From contig CBDCCT010000002.1 of the NCBI GenBank assembly GCA_965214995.1, positions 186,001-250,000 on the forward strand: a stretch of DNA of 64,000 nucleotides, written 5' to 3'. The notes under the pieces are model-generated. The model searched no databases, was not told the DNA's origin, and saw only the letters and a list, made by a program, of their open reading frames with translations. The position numbers and the translations under genes were made by a program. Source of the DNA: CBDCCT01 sp965214995. Lineage in GTDB: Bacteria > Deinococcota > Deinococci > Deinococcales > Trueperaceae. Numbering within the stretch: the stretch's first letter is position 1; each line of letters starts with the position of its first letter. Positions 23,584 through 34,649 of this stretch are shown piece by piece.

Positions 23584-24051
23584 GCGAGATCTTTTTGTTG
23601 TTTAAGGATCGGTTAGGTTGATTTTCAACAGTGCAGGTGGTAGTGTTGATGAAGGGCGAGGAGGAAACGGGTTGGGTTAGGTTTTAGAAGTGGGAGTGTG
23701 GATTGCGGTGGGTAGGTAAACGGTGAGGATGGAGTAGATGCACTGTGGTATGAGTGGATGCCGTAGCGTAGGGTAGAGATACTTTTAATGAGAAAAAGTG
23801 ACTCTTTTCAAAACATCGAATTTATCGAATTGGAGCTTAGCTTTACTCATCATTGCTATTAAAAGGGTTTTATTCTAACTTCTAGGGGTATTGTATTGGA
23901 GTGTAAGAAATCTAACAGGAGTGAAGAGCGCAAACCCACAACCACGACTAAAAACTACGCTCCTAATGTAATAAACCAAAGCCGAAACATAGAAAACTCT
24001 TCCAAACCCAACGATCAGAAGAACAACACATTCATCTTCAGTCAGCAAACC

Positions 24052-26049
24052 CTAAATCTCGCTAACCCGCTCCCGCTCCCGCTCCCTCCTCATCCCCTTC
24101 CTTCCCTTGTAGTCCAGCACCCGCCGCTCCCGCTGCATCTTCGCCATCCGCCACTTCACGTACAGCAACAGCGTGTCCTTGAGCACGACAAACAAGCACC
24201 CGCCCACCACGCTCCGTCCCCACCGCTGCTGCAGCAAGCCCGGCGCATTCTTTGGCACGAAAAGGCCCAGCCCGAGCCACGACGACCACAGGCTACTGCC
24301 TGCGCTGTTCATCCCACCACCGCTACCGCTACCAAACCCAGATTTCCCAGCGCTGCCGCTGCCGAGAATGTTACTCACAGCGGCGTTGATGCTCTCGCCC
24401 AGAGTGCGTCCTGCGCTGGGTACCAGCGACGAGAGTAGAGATGAAGAGGCCGAGGCCGAGGCGGACGTCGAGGTGGAGGAGATGAGAGCGGGTGCGGTCA
24501 TAGAGGTCGGGAGCAACAGGCGAAGAAGTTCACCGCTGGCGGCGGCGACGGCGGGGAAGATAAGCGCGCCGACAACGTTGCTGGCGAGGTCGTGTGCGTC
24601 GATTTGGATGGCGTGGTTGTTGACGACGTGTGCGTGCGGCTGGCCGTTGGGCTGGCCGGCACCGGCGCGAGGTGGAGGCTGTGCGGGTCCTTGGGGATTT
24701 GCATTTGCATTTGCATTTCCGTTGGCGTTGGCGTTGGGAAAAGGTTCATTTGCTTGCCCGAGCGCTGGAGCCGGAGCTAGAGCTGGAGCCGGTGCCGGTG
24801 CCGGTTCCGCAGGTCTGTCGTTGCCGCCCCACTCGAGGCCAACGTCGAGTTCAAAACCGGCAAAGCCACCGTCCATGCCCTCGTCGTCCTCAACCACCAC
24901 TGCTTCTGCGGCTGCATCATCATTCGCTGCGGCGCCGTCGTTGTTGTTTTCAGTACCGTTGTTCTGCGTCTGTGGCTCCAGTTCCTTCAGCCATTTCTTT
25001 TCTTGCTCTTTCCATAGCCAATCGTACGCTGCATTGTACCCTGCGCGAAGATACGGAAGCAACGAAAAGGCGAGAGCGGCACTCGGAGGCCACTGTAGCA
25101 GGGCATCTGCGTTGTTCCCTGTGATGAAGAAGACCATCGGCACAAGCGGGATCACGTAGTTGAGATACTTTCCGCGCGACAGGACCAGCGTGGTAGGAAT
25201 GAGAGGTAGCCCAACGTGCAGCCGCCAGTTTGTAAACCATAGCTTCATCAGCTCTAGCATCGACAATCTTTGCCCAGCACGGAGTCCGTTATGTGCAGCA
25301 TATAGCGGCTCCAATATCCGCTCTCCCTCCTCTACTCCAAAGACTGTATATATCGAACCCACGCCGTGCAGAAACAGGCCGTGGTAAACCGTCACACCTG
25401 CAGCTGCCGCCACAGCGGGGATTGCAAGCGTCCGGCTTGATCTCCGAATGAAACCAACAGCATCTACGACGTAGCTTCGCCGTCTTGAGACGGCAATTTC
25501 CGTCTTACACTGCGGGCAAAGGATGGGTGCGTTGCCAAAGGTCGAAAAGGCTGCTGCACCGGAGCGCGAGTTGGGCGATTCGAGGCTCGCGATCCAGTTG
25601 AGAAGGCAACTTTCGTGTGCGGTAAGAGCGCATGCGCAAGGACTTCGCCATTCGGTCAGGTTGAGGGCATCGTCATCAGTCTCGTCAAGGAAACATATCC
25701 AGCATTTGCGTGGTTCTTGGTCTGCGGGTGTTGATGACGGCGCTTCCGGATCTGCTTGCAGTGGCTGATTGGTTGTTTGTTCGCTGGGACTGTCCTTCTG
25801 TTCTACTGTTTCCTCACTTTCATGTTCCGGTATAGGCTCAAATGAGGAATCAGTGGTTGGAAATGACATGGTGGACGAAGGTAAGACATCGGAGTTGTTG
25901 ACAAGGAAGGTTGAAGAATCTTGCGTCTGACTTGAAGAAGTGTCGGGAGAGCTCTGTTGGCTTGAGCCTGGCAAAGATTCAGATGAGTTACCGAAGGATT
26001 TAGGCTTGCCAGATGGGTTTAAAGGAGACTGGTTTTGTGAAGAATCCAT
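24052..26049 (-). CDS. RING-CH (MARCH-type) membrane E3 ubiquitin ligase
   Basis: Single-exon frame of 665 residues. After a Ser/Thr/Gln-rich N-terminus of about 112 residues comes a RING-CH (RINGv) finger: CWICFLDETDDDALN, WRSPCACALTAHESCLLNWI, then CPQCKTEI, with the C4HC3 order typical of membrane-associated RING-CH ligases. Several hydrophobic segments follow (SRTLAIPAVAAAAGVTVYHG; LNYVIPLVPMVFFITG; AALAFSLLPYL), then a long low-complexity acidic and Asn/Ala/Pro-rich stretch, another hydrophobic block (VGALIFPAVAAASGELLRLL) and a basic end. In relatives, such proteins ubiquitinate membrane or lipid-metabolism proteins in the ER or mitochondria; the substrate here is unknown. It is divergent from the WD40 gene, with about 0.9 kb between the starts. 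The opposite-strand frames over this gene are composition artefacts. Confidence 0.88.
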   Translation of the reverse strand: MDSSQNQSPLNPSGKPKSFGNSSESLPGSSQQSSPDTSSSQTQDSSTFLVNNSDVLPSSTMSFPTTDSSFEPIPEHESEETVEQKDSPSEQTTNQPLQADPEAPSSTPADQEPRKCWICFLDETDDDALNLTEWRSPCACALTAHESCLLNWIASLESPNSRSGAAAFSTFGNAPILCPQCKTEIAVSRRRSYVVDAVGFIRRSSRTLAIPAVAAAAGVTVYHGLFLHGVGSIYTVFGVEEGERILEPLYAAHNGLRAGQRLSMLELMKLWFTNWRLHVGLPLIPTTLVLSRGKYLNYVIPLVPMVFFITGNNADALLQWPPSAALAFSLLPYLRAGYNAAYDWLWKEQEKKWLKELEPQTQNNGTENNNDGAAANDDAAAEAVVVEDDEGMDGGFAGFELDVGLEWGGNDRPAEPAPAPAPALAPAPALGQANEPFPNANANGNANANANPQGPAQPPPRAGAGQPNGQPHAHVVNNHAIQIDAHDLASNVVGALIFPAVAAASGELLRLLLPTSMTAPALISSTSTSASASASSSLLSSLVPSAGRTLGESINAAVSNILGSGSAGKSGFGSGSGGGMNSAGSSLWSSWLGLGLFVPKNAPGLLQQRWGRSVVGGCLFVVLKDTLLLYVKWRMAKMQRERRVLDYKGRKGMRRERERERVSEI

Positions 26050-26943
26050 GTTAAAGGGTATCGAAAATAAGGAAAGGAAAGAATAATGATTCTGTTTCGC
26101 CTGTGACGGTCAGTAGCAACGTCACGTAGTAATATGTCCACGGACTAACCTAATCGGGTGTAGCTCTATATCAATCTTCGTTTGGCGTGATCAACAGTCA
26201 TACAATTCCACGAAAGAGCTGGCGGACGAAACGGATGGAAAGTTTAATAGCTCCAGAATGCAGTTTTCACCAATACTCAGACAAATAGCTCTTTAAGCAA
26301 ACATACAGCATGAAACAGCAAGCAGACTTTATGTAAACGATGAGATCGCCCCGTTCAGTGTTAGACCTTTGTCAATCCTTTGTAGTTACTTTAGATATAA
26401 GTGCTGGAAAAGTTATAATCATCAGATCTAACAAATGACCCGGCTTATTTGAATCAAAGCAGTATATTACTTATTTGTTGGAACAACGTGCTTTGAGTAT
26501 AAATGTATGGATATGAATAAACGGATAGGTGCTTGTTGGTACTCACTTGGCTCGGTAACTGTGAGGTCTTTTTGCTTCATCCACCAACCTTCATAAAATC
26601 AGACATAAAAGCAAATTTCTGCTATAGACAAAGCATTTGACACTGTAACTTCATGCGACCTCTCTCTGTTGCTTTGTTCATCAATGTTTTGAATTTAAAA
26701 TAACATCAAAACCATATAAGTCATGTTTGAGAAATTATACCACGCCCAGCAAAAGCGGTACTCAAAACAGATCAGAGTGGCACTTCCTTGTACCAATCAT
26801 TACACAACAATGCACTGGCTTGAAAAGCGAAGAGTTGGGAGACTTGTTCACAGAGGCCTCCAATCAATCAATGGCTAGGATGAAAATATCAATATACAGA
26901 GTATAACACTTAATCATTCATGGACAGATAAAGTACAATCTCA
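26050..26943. other. Divergent promoter region
   Basis: This sits between the RING-CH gene (minus) and the WD40 gene (plus). No frames of note and no recognised elements were found. Confidence 0.5.
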
Positions 26944-29511
26944 ATGGCTACAGATGGCTCGGAATTGAGGAGATCAACGCGAAATCGGAGGCAAAATCCG
27001 CGCTATTCGGGATCGACTCTTAATGAAAGCGAGAATGAAGAACGTTTCTCGTCAGATAACTCAGATCAGGATGGGAGTCCGGCACAGAAACGAAGGAGAC
27101 TACGTCAGAGCCAGGAAGAGGAGATAGATGGGCATTTCGATGATGACTACCGCGATAATGAAGGTTCTATCAATTTAATCCGTAGTGATGAAGAGAAGTT
27201 TCGAGGGGATATTGCTCAAAAGCATGATTCTGACACAGAAAACGCAGCGGCTGCTGCACTCGATGACGATGCCATGGAAGTCGATGCCCTTCCAGGACGC
27301 GCTGTGAACTTGAGAAGCAAGCAAAATAAAGAATCAAGCAAGCCAAAGAACACCAAGGACAGCAAGGTACATGGTGATGCGCTAATCGACGAAAAACCAC
27401 CTTCATCTTCAGCAACGCGCGTTAGAGGCATAGCGACGCTACATCGGCATGGCGCCAAGGCCCAAAAGATGAAGCTCATGTTCGGAAGTGGTCAAGATGA
27501 CATGAAGGCGGCTATGTCTAATCGCGATAAGTGGGCGGCGGAGCCATGTTTACCTAGCCGGTATGCGGAAGGTATCAGCGGATGTGGCGGTATGGATTAT
27601 AGTGCATTTTATACCGATAAGATGAGACTGAATGAAAGAAGAAGAGCTTGGAATTGGTACATAGAGAATGGAGGTACGAAGATGGTTTCGCAGAGGCAAG
27701 AATTACGGGTGATAAATGAGGAGCAAGCATCCAAATATACTCAAAGTCCGAAGAACTTAATGTATACTTTTCATGTCGAACCTATGACATACGTCAACTC
27801 CTTTTCTCTATCAACAGGCCAGGTAGCTCCTATTAGCAAAGCAATGTCTTCAGAAGTTATCGAGGAAGATAATGATGCCATGGAGAGTGAAGATGAAGTG
27901 AACGGTCCGAAGGGATGGTACATCTTTCTTGGAGATAGAATCAACTGTATGGAATGGGCACCTAACAAGGACGACACTGCACAGTATCTCGCAGTATCGA
28001 CACTTGATAACGACAAGTTAATAAGCGGGTATGCGAATACAAACGACAAAGGCCAGAAAACTGGATCATTTGCGTTTAATCCTACAGAACCATCTTCAGC
28101 TGCTATATACATTTGGGGTATATACGGAAAGAAGTACGAAGAAGATAGTGAACCAGCGTTCACAGTTGACGAAGAACAGAAACCAAGACTTGAGGTTGTG
28201 CTATGTACAGACTGGGGGCCAATAAAGCAGTTCAAATGGTGTCCTACACCGCGTCCTGAAGATAAAGGAAAAGGTAGTGCGGCAGAAATTAATCTAGGTA
28301 TGCTCGCGGTTATATCGGGAAATGGAGCTATCAGAGTCATCGAGGTCAAATACATGAAGACTGGTAGTCCGCGAGAAGCCGCAGCACCAATATATCTTCA
28401 AGTCGACACACCATTCTTCGAATCCAAGCCGCCACACACAGTCTGTTCATGTCTAGCATGGCTCTCCTCAAAAGATATTGCTGCAGGTTGCTCGAACGGC
28501 TATGTCGCGATATGGAGCCTTGAGCCCACCGCGCAAAGTGCCTTTAATCCACAGCAACAGCAATCGCCCAAAACAGCTACTCGTCCATGGTTGTACCAAC
28601 CATTCCACATGACCTACATCTCCGCTATCCAACCCGCCTATCCGTCCCGCCCATACCTCCTTACTACTACCAGCATGGACGGCTACGTCCGTCTTACCGA
28701 TCTGCGCGCGCCCACCACCGACCACGTCCTGTCCATCCGTACACGCATGGGCGTCTACTCGCTCGCCTGGGTCGACGCGGCACAAGCCTTTTACGCGCCT
28801 GATGAGGTCTCACTTGTCCGCTCGTTCCCACTCCGCCAATTTTACGCCAGTTTGGCGCTCTGTCGGGTATCGGCTAGTGTGACGGCGTTGGCTTCTAGTC
28901 CGGTGCACCCGTTTCTGCTGATGGCGTCGACCGATGGAGCAGTCACGGTGGCAAACTCATTGCCGCGAATATACGAGAGTAGAAATCCTGTATGGCAGAT
29001 TGTTTGGTTCATGCATGAATGGCAACGGCCGCCTTCACGCACCGATGAAGGAGAAGGTAGACGAAAAGAACAAGAGATGCCACAAGGAACGGAAAGGAAC
29101 GACGTTCATGAATTTTACCAAGCGGAACGAGGTAGTGTTGGTGATTTTGACAGTGATCAAATGCAAATAGACGAGGTTACAACAGATTTTCAAACCGATG
29201 ACCACTCCTACGCAGTCATAAATGACGGAACAAATCCCTTTGGCATCGCAAATAAGGCGCACGAGACAGAGTTAGCACAACAACCAGTCGGCCGCATAGT
29301 CGAAGGCTTCAAGCCCACCACAGTCGGCAAAAAACACCTTCTCGACGACGAAGGTAAGAAGTCCGCCACGTCGAGCGCTCCAAATCTGGTCATACATGAG
29401 AAGCAGACGGCAGCTACGTCGATTGCGTGGAATCCGAACTTGTGCTGTGGAGGTTGGGCGGCGGCTGGTACGGCGGCCGGTTTGATTCGAATAGAGGATC
29501 TGGCTACTTGA
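26944..29511 (+). CDS. WD40-repeat protein, probably TFIIIC subunit Tfc6/Sfc6
   Basis: Single-exon frame of 855 residues. The first ~150 residues are basic/acidic and disordered (ELRRSTRNRRQNPRYSGS resembles an AT-hook-like start; QKRRRLRQSQEEE). A conserved block follows (HGAKAQKMKLMFG; WAAEPCLPSRYAEGISGC). A WD40-type propeller then runs from about residue 320 to 690: DRINCMEWAPN, AAIYIWGIYGKK, VVLCTDWGPIKQFKWCPTP, LGMLAVISGNGAIRVIEVKY, CSCLAWLSSKDIAAGCSNG, YVRLTDLRAP, and PVHPFLLMASTDGAVTVANS. This organisation, with a cysteine-containing CPSRYAEGISGCGG segment before the propeller, resembles the tau-60/tau-91 side of TFIIIC (yeast Tfc6, fission-yeast Sfc6, human GTF3C2), which binds B-box DNA for RNA polymerase III. 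Family assignment to WD40 is firm; the TFIIIC role is likely but not proven. Confidence 0.78.
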   Translation: MATDGSELRRSTRNRRQNPRYSGSTLNESENEERFSSDNSDQDGSPAQKRRRLRQSQEEEIDGHFDDDYRDNEGSINLIRSDEEKFRGDIAQKHDSDTENAAAAALDDDAMEVDALPGRAVNLRSKQNKESSKPKNTKDSKVHGDALIDEKPPSSSATRVRGIATLHRHGAKAQKMKLMFGSGQDDMKAAMSNRDKWAAEPCLPSRYAEGISGCGGMDYSAFYTDKMRLNERRRAWNWYIENGGTKMVSQRQELRVINEEQASKYTQSPKNLMYTFHVEPMTYVNSFSLSTGQVAPISKAMSSEVIEEDNDAMESEDEVNGPKGWYIFLGDRINCMEWAPNKDDTAQYLAVSTLDNDKLISGYANTNDKGQKTGSFAFNPTEPSSAAIYIWGIYGKKYEEDSEPAFTVDEEQKPRLEVVLCTDWGPIKQFKWCPTPRPEDKGKGSAAEINLGMLAVISGNGAIRVIEVKYMKTGSPREAAAPIYLQVDTPFFESKPPHTVCSCLAWLSSKDIAAGCSNGYVAIWSLEPTAQSAFNPQQQQSPKTATRPWLYQPFHMTYISAIQPAYPSRPYLLTTTSMDGYVRLTDLRAPTTDHVLSIRTRMGVYSLAWVDAAQAFYAPDEVSLVRSFPLRQFYASLALCRVSASVTALASSPVHPFLLMASTDGAVTVANSLPRIYESRNPVWQIVWFMHEWQRPPSRTDEGEGRRKEQEMPQGTERNDVHEFYQAERGSVGDFDSDQMQIDEVTTDFQTDDHSYAVINDGTNPFGIANKAHETELAQQPVGRIVEGFKPTTVGKKHLLDDEGKKSATSSAPNLVIHEKQTAATSIAWNPNLCCGGWAAAGTAAGLIRIEDLAT

Positions 29512-29521
29512 TGAATTTTGG

Positions 29522-29540
29522 TTTTTTTTTTTTTTTTTTT
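29522..29540. repeat. Poly-T run just after the WD40 gene
   Basis: About 19 consecutive T lie roughly 10 bp past the stop codon of the WD40 gene. This is a homopolymer in the 3' region, with no evidence of a specific role. Confidence 0.85.
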
Positions 29541-30135
29541 CTTTCAGAGAAAGCTATCGTTGTCCTTTTATCAGTGCATAGTTCACTCGTTATTGAGGAT
29601 AGTTTTGATAACTATGTGATGATTTGAAGACGTCTTAAGTGAATATGAATCTGATGTTGTCTTAAGATCAACTTTTTAAATAATTTATAGTACAGAGTTG
29701 AGTTTCGTGACGATGTGGGGAAGTAGAATGGATGGAGCAAAACATGCTTAAGGAAGTGCTGTCCGAGAATATTTGAAATATAACAAGAGAACAGAGCGAT
29801 ATAAAGATGTCAAACCTCAGTGACTGGGCACTTGTTTGACATGACTTGAAATACCAACGATGAAATATCTTCAAATACAATGCTTGAAAAGAAAACGCCA
29901 TTTTCCATGCAATAGTAAGATAAAAAGCCGAAAGTAAAATTTAAGAGATGAGCTGCAAATCGAGTCTTGTCAATTCCACTTGCAAGAAGCAAGAGAGAGC
30001 AGAAAATCTAGGTGGAAGAGCCAACTCTGATGGTTGGAGGACCATGTGGAAGGTTAGTTGAAAAATAAAAAGAGGTGGACTCTAACCGCACGCAGTTTCG
30101 ATGGTCCATGGAAACGAAATAAAGATGTACGAGTG
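29541..30135. other. Convergent intergenic region, nothing recognised
   Basis: This is the spacer between the WD40 gene and the 3' end of the Pam16 gene. No coding frame or structured RNA was seen. Confidence 0.5.
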
Positions 30136-30866
30136 CTACCGGTACATCCTCGGCTTCCAGCCCCCAGCCTGCGTTTCTCTTTCAGTCTCAATCTCTTGCT
30201 CCACTCTCTTGACCTCCATTTCTATCCTCTCCCTCGCCCTCAACACCTTACTCTGCAGATAGAAGCTGCCTCCCTTCTTCGGATCGTTCTGGTCAAATAG
30301 CCGCTTAAATCGCTCCATGACATGCTCCATATCCACACCCACCGACGAAGCCGCTTCCGAGACTGTTCCTGATATCTCTTCCACTCCTCCTTCCCCTTCT
30401 CCCTCTCCTTCGCCTCTTTGCCCTTCCACAGCTTCTGCTTCGTTCCTTGCCGCCTTTCCTCCCGACTTCTCCGCATCTGCCGCTAATCTCTCCGATGTTC
30501 TCTTCCCGCCTGGTGTACGTATCCGGCCTCCGTCGTTAAATTTATTACGTATCCGCGCTGTGGGTGCAGCCACGTTGAGAATCTTTGCCGCTTCGTCGAG
30601 CGAGAGCCCGCCTGTTTGGAGAGAGTGTGACCTTGTCGGATCGCCGGCTGCGGAGGCCTTGTATTTGGAGGTTGCGGCTGCTTGCCGCCAGGCTTCGAGC
30701 GTGGCACGCCCAACGACACGGGCGCCGACGAAGATGACTTGCGATATTATCCGGTGAGCCTGGGTGACGAATGTGTGTTAGCAAGTGATTGAGCTATACA
30801 GTGTAGAAGTTTAAGTAGTAACGATCTGTAAAGATGAGAGTTGTATTCGCTATAGTGGCGTACCAT
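30136..30866 (-). CDS. PAM16: Pam16/Tim16, mitochondrial import motor J-like subunit
   Basis: The model joins 30864-30866 (the ATG alone) to 30136-30759 across a 104-bp intron (donor GTACGC, branch CTAAC, acceptor CCCAG), giving 208 residues. It starts MAHRIISQVIFVGARVVGRA, the standard Pam16 N-terminus that anchors to the inner membrane. A degenerate J domain follows (GGLSLDEAAKILNV) and ends MERFKRLFDQNDPKKGGSFY, LQSKVLRARERIEMEV. Pam16 pairs with Pam18 and restrains Hsp70 ATPase stimulation at TIM23. Yeast Pam16 has 149 residues. The excess here is a ~75-residue insertion between AKILNV and the conserved HVMERFKRLF, rich in Gly/Glu/Arg (GQRGEGEGEGEGG), inside the J-like region. It is inserted without an intron and stays in frame. 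Confidence 0.92.
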
Positions 30867-31662
30867 CTAGAAATGTGAGAGTGACGGAAGTGAGGAAGGG
30901 TAGAGGAAGAGAACGAAGAAAGTGTGCTTTGCGCGCACTCTGTGCGGCTTAGTGGTCTTTTCGGTCTCTCAATATCTCAATTTGAGGTTGTTAAGCTACA
31001 GTCTAGTATCTTCTCCACTGTTCAATTTATTTTCTATCTCGCTTCACCAATTTTCTCAAGTCATGTTGATGGTCGAGATAAAATAATTTCATATCACGTG
31101 ACAGTAGTTCTGGTTCTGTGGCTTGTAGCGCCACATGAGGATTACATCAGTTCATCTTTGTGGAATCTGCTGTACGAGTGTTGCCAGACAATAGAGCTAA
31201 GCCAACCATAACGTCTATCGCGAATCAACCTCTACCTAAAATAAAATAGATTTATATGGTTCTACGAGTCATCAGAGCTCAAAATAAGCCTCTTTTTTGA
31301 TTTGTAGGCTGAATTTGTGCAGCCCTTATTAGCTCTCAACTAAAGTTAGCCGCGACATTCTCTGCCGAGGGTTTCCTCACTATGATGACAGCTTACAAAA
31401 GTTGCAATATCGCCTAAAATTAATCTCTTCCGCATCACTTTCTCTCCATCGTGGAGAAGCTGAATAATCAATACATGTACAAAATAGCATATATTTACTT
31501 ACCTAAGTAGCTTCGCACTGCTATTTTGAAGAGAAGGAGCTATGAAGGAGTGGCTTCGATAGCCAATGGCAGCTTTTGGTAAACGGAAGCACAGCTGAGC
31601 TACAGATTCATTCTCGCAGAAGATTAACATAATTGTGCACAGAAACTCCCTGGATCACCCAG
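30867..31662. other. Divergent intergenic region between Pam16 and the Pex30-like gene
   Basis: Only short frames were found on both strands. It presumably holds both promoters; no specific element was recognised. Confidence 0.5.
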
Positions 31663-33741
31663 ATGGCATCTCAAAACTCATCAACAGGAACAGGCGGTGA
31701 TGCATACGGCACCACACCGACCTATGCCGCTTTCACCCCTCAAACCCCCAATTCCTACAAAACATCACCTTTACAAGCTCAGCAACAGTCCACAGTTCTA
31801 GTGCATCAGAAGTCGCCTCTGCTAGTAGCAACACCTCCGCAAATTACACGAGCGCTAGCTCACTTGTATCCATATCTTCTTCTTCTCAACCGGTTGGCCG
31901 GACTGCTAACCTGGACTACGGGCGATATATGGGAGAGTTTTTTGCTGCTGGCGACATTTTGGGCAGTAACATTATACGGAGATGTAGTGATACGGTATGC
32001 TGGCCCGCTTGTGGGTATACTTGGTTTCATGGCTGCAATGTATGCAAGACGATTCTCAATATTTTCATCAAAGAATGGATGGACGGGGACAAAAGAGGGC
32101 AAAGAGAAGTCAGAAGATTCTTCAGAAAAAAGTGTAAGCCACCGGAGAAGTCTGGATGACATTGTCGAGACAGTCAGACTTTTCACGGCTCGGTGTGATA
32201 TCCTTCTGGAGCCCTTTTTAGAGGTTACCACTGCTCTGTCAACGCAAAGGACGGCCACGTCTGCTACCACCCAACCAGCTTTAATCACATTGTTTATCCG
32301 AGCACTCATTCTTAGCCCATTTTGGCTTATACTCGCCACACCATTTGTTCAATTCATCACAACGAAAAGAGCTGTGCTCATCGTTGGTACCACGGCATTG
32401 ACATGGCACTCGCCTGCTGCGAAAGTATTACGCACAATACTCTGGCGTTCTCGCACGATTCGACAGATCTGTCATATCCTCACAGGCCTCCAATTTGAGC
32501 AGGCTGAGAAGAGAGGCTTTTTCAAGAAAGTGTTCTCCACCAGGCGCAAGAGCAAATCGCGAAAGCAAGCCGGGACGTCGAGTGTTGCAACTACTGAAGA
32601 AGCGCCAGCATCAAAAGGCATTAGGTTCACATTCTCGCTATACGAGAATCAGCGAAGGTGGCTCGGCATAGGATGGACGTCATCCATGCTTGCAAACGAA
32701 CGTGCAGCTTGGACAGATGATCGAGGTAATGCGGCGCCTCCAAAGGAGAAATTTAAACTGCCTCAAGTAGAGGGCGCGCATGCAAGGTGGAGATGGGTGA
32801 AGGGTAGTGAGTGGGAAGTGGATCTTGGCGAAGGAGATGGCAACCGGAAGAAGAGCGAGGCAGACCAGGGATGGGTTTACTGTGATAACAAGGTGCGGGA
32901 CCATTAGAATCTGACAAGTTCTATTCCTGTTCATTACGTTTTAAGCCTAGGCTAATTTAGTTAATCACAGTGGCGGAATGCGCGACGCGGACAGGACGGA
33001 TGGGGCAAATATACCCGTTGGCGCAAATGGCACCGCGACGCTGAACTCGTAGACATTACTTCCACCTTACCTACCACATCTTCATCGTCTCCCATGCCAA
33101 ATAAAAATGACCCGACACCATCTGCTATCACCAGTACCACAACATCATCGTCGTCATCGTCTGCTTCCTCACTTACTCCCTCAAATGCATCACCTCACCC
33201 GCCTCCATACACTGCAAGTGCATGCGTAACACCCCAACCCTCATCCGAGCACGGAGATGACCATAGCAACACCGCCTCAACCTCCGTATCCCAGGGTACA
33301 ACCATCGTCGCCGAGGACGGGCAGCTCGACAAAAACAGCGGCAAAAGTGATCAGAATAGCATCAATGCCAGCGGTAGCCCACAGTCCACTTCGGACAGTG
33401 CTACTGCTGCCATCAACACCCCAACGCGAAGCGGAAAAGGCCGGAGAAGCTGGTTTGGCGGTGGGAGTGATAAGTTGGCAGCCGGTAGCGCTAGCAACGG
33501 AAGTAGCGGCATCAGCATCACTGGCCGACGCCGGAGCAGCGGAAGCAACAGCCACACGAGCAGTTATCGGAGCGGGCGATCGGACGGCGCTCGAGGGGGA
33601 GGGAGCAGGCGGGATCGGATGGATGAGGAGGAGCGGGAGGAGGATGAGATGGTGGGCACGCCGGTGGGGACGCAGGAGCAGCTGGATCACTATGCGTATG
33701 GGCGGGGGCTTGGGGAGGATGCGATGATGGGGTTGGGTTGA
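31663..33741 (+). CDS. Pex30/Pex23-like peroxin with dysferlin (DysF) domain
   Basis: Exons 31663-32892 and 32971-33741 join in frame (GWVYCDNK then WRNARRGQDGWGKYTRW) to 666 residues. The N-terminal 70 residues are Ser/Thr/Gln-rich. A reticulon-like membrane region follows (ALAHLYPYLLLLNRLAGLLT; SFLLLATFWAVTLYGDVV; GPLVGILGFMAAMYA), with further hydrophobic helices near residues 215-255. The dysferlin halves are visible: RFTFSLYENQRRWLGIGW, then WRWVKGSEWEVDLG and the exon-2 tryptophan-rich WRKWHRDAELV. Fungal Pex30/31/32 (Pex23 in other yeasts) sit in the ER and peroxisome membrane and control peroxisome budding and number. The last ~215 residues are a Ser/Thr/Gly-rich tail, longer than the functional core needs. 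I chose the ATG at 31663 (MASQNSSTGTGG) because the upstream extension of the frame contains no ATG. Confidence 0.88.
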
Positions 33742-34340
33742 CGGGTTGGGGTTGGTTTGTTGAGTTGAAGACGTATTCTTCATCTTCCGTTAATTTTCAC
33801 ATGGATGTTGTAAAGTTTGTTCATTGCGTGTGATGTACCATATTACAGGGGAGGGAAAAATCCATTCCTTGTTAGAAGCGAGCAGCAGTCGTTTCCACAT
33901 GTGAAGCTTTTAGTAAGATACTCAATGAATGAAAATGTTTAGTTTATAAAAGTACATGTTATTCGACCGTCAATATTTATGTTATTGAAGCTATGTATAC
34001 AGAAGAGATGAAAGCATATAGTATTTTCATTTGCTATTCACATAATTATATAGGGAACAATCGTTATCTTGTTAAAATTCCATATATTTGAATCAAATAA
34101 AATCCATTTCCGACAATGAAAGATCCACCAAAACACAACACCGCTCTCGTAATTGACAACGAACAGTACGAAGACATAATCAACTCTTGAGTCTTTGTTG
34201 TCAGCTGTACATCATTCGCCTGTCATAGAATAGAAGTGTGGCATCGTGGGCAGCGAATCAATCATGCTTTGATTGAAAGAAGAAAAAGGACATCTAAGGA
34301 GCGACGGTACGACAAAATGGATGGTAAATGCGATTTTAGA
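33742..34340. other. Intergenic region, no gene recognised
   Basis: AT-leaning spacer between the convergent Pex30-like and metallothionein genes. No coding frame of note was seen. Confidence 0.5.
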
Positions 34341-34485
34341 TTATTTCTATTTCCATCAAATTAGAAACAATTCGGTGAAAAGCCAATAAATATCTCAAAG
34401 TATTCTTGATACTCACGTCGCATGTGCAGTTGTCACCGCAAGTGCAGTTGGTGCCGCATGAGCATCCGGAACAGTCTGGCATCAT
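34341..34485 (-). CDS. Seven-cysteine metallothionein, 24 residues
   Basis: Exon 1 at 34417-34485 encodes MMPDCSGCSCGTNCTCGDN then CTCD. Exon 2 at 34341-34346 adds Lys and stop (AAA TAA). The 70-bp intron has donor GTGAGT, a branch-like TTCTAAT and acceptor AATAG. All seven cysteines are in C-x-C or C-x-x-C pairs within 18 residues, the arrangement of small fungal copper metallothioneins (Neurospora copper MT has 26 residues and seven cysteines). These bind Cu(I)/Cd in the cytosol and are usually metal-induced. A TATA box (TATAAATA at 34650-34657 on the minus strand) lies about 165 bp upstream of the ATG. The second ATG at 34482 would give a 23-residue form. The gene is too short for ordinary gene finders. 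The exon-2 choice is the least certain part; the cysteine core is clear. Confidence 0.8.
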
Positions 34486-34649
34486 GATTATGTGCTGACG
34501 AGTGTGTGTTTTGTATAAGAAGAAAGAATTCGTGTACGTTAGACAATGGTTTCAATAGTTGTTTATTTTTCAAAGAAAGCTAAGTGGCTAATGTGTTGCT
34601 TGAGAGGAAGAGTAGAAGAGAGAGAAAGAGATGAGAGATGAGGGGCGAA

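Noticed and set aside
24173..25159. Plus-strand open frame (328 codons) over the RING-CH gene
   Set aside because: Low-complexity antisense reading of a gene with a clear RING-CH finger on the minus strand.
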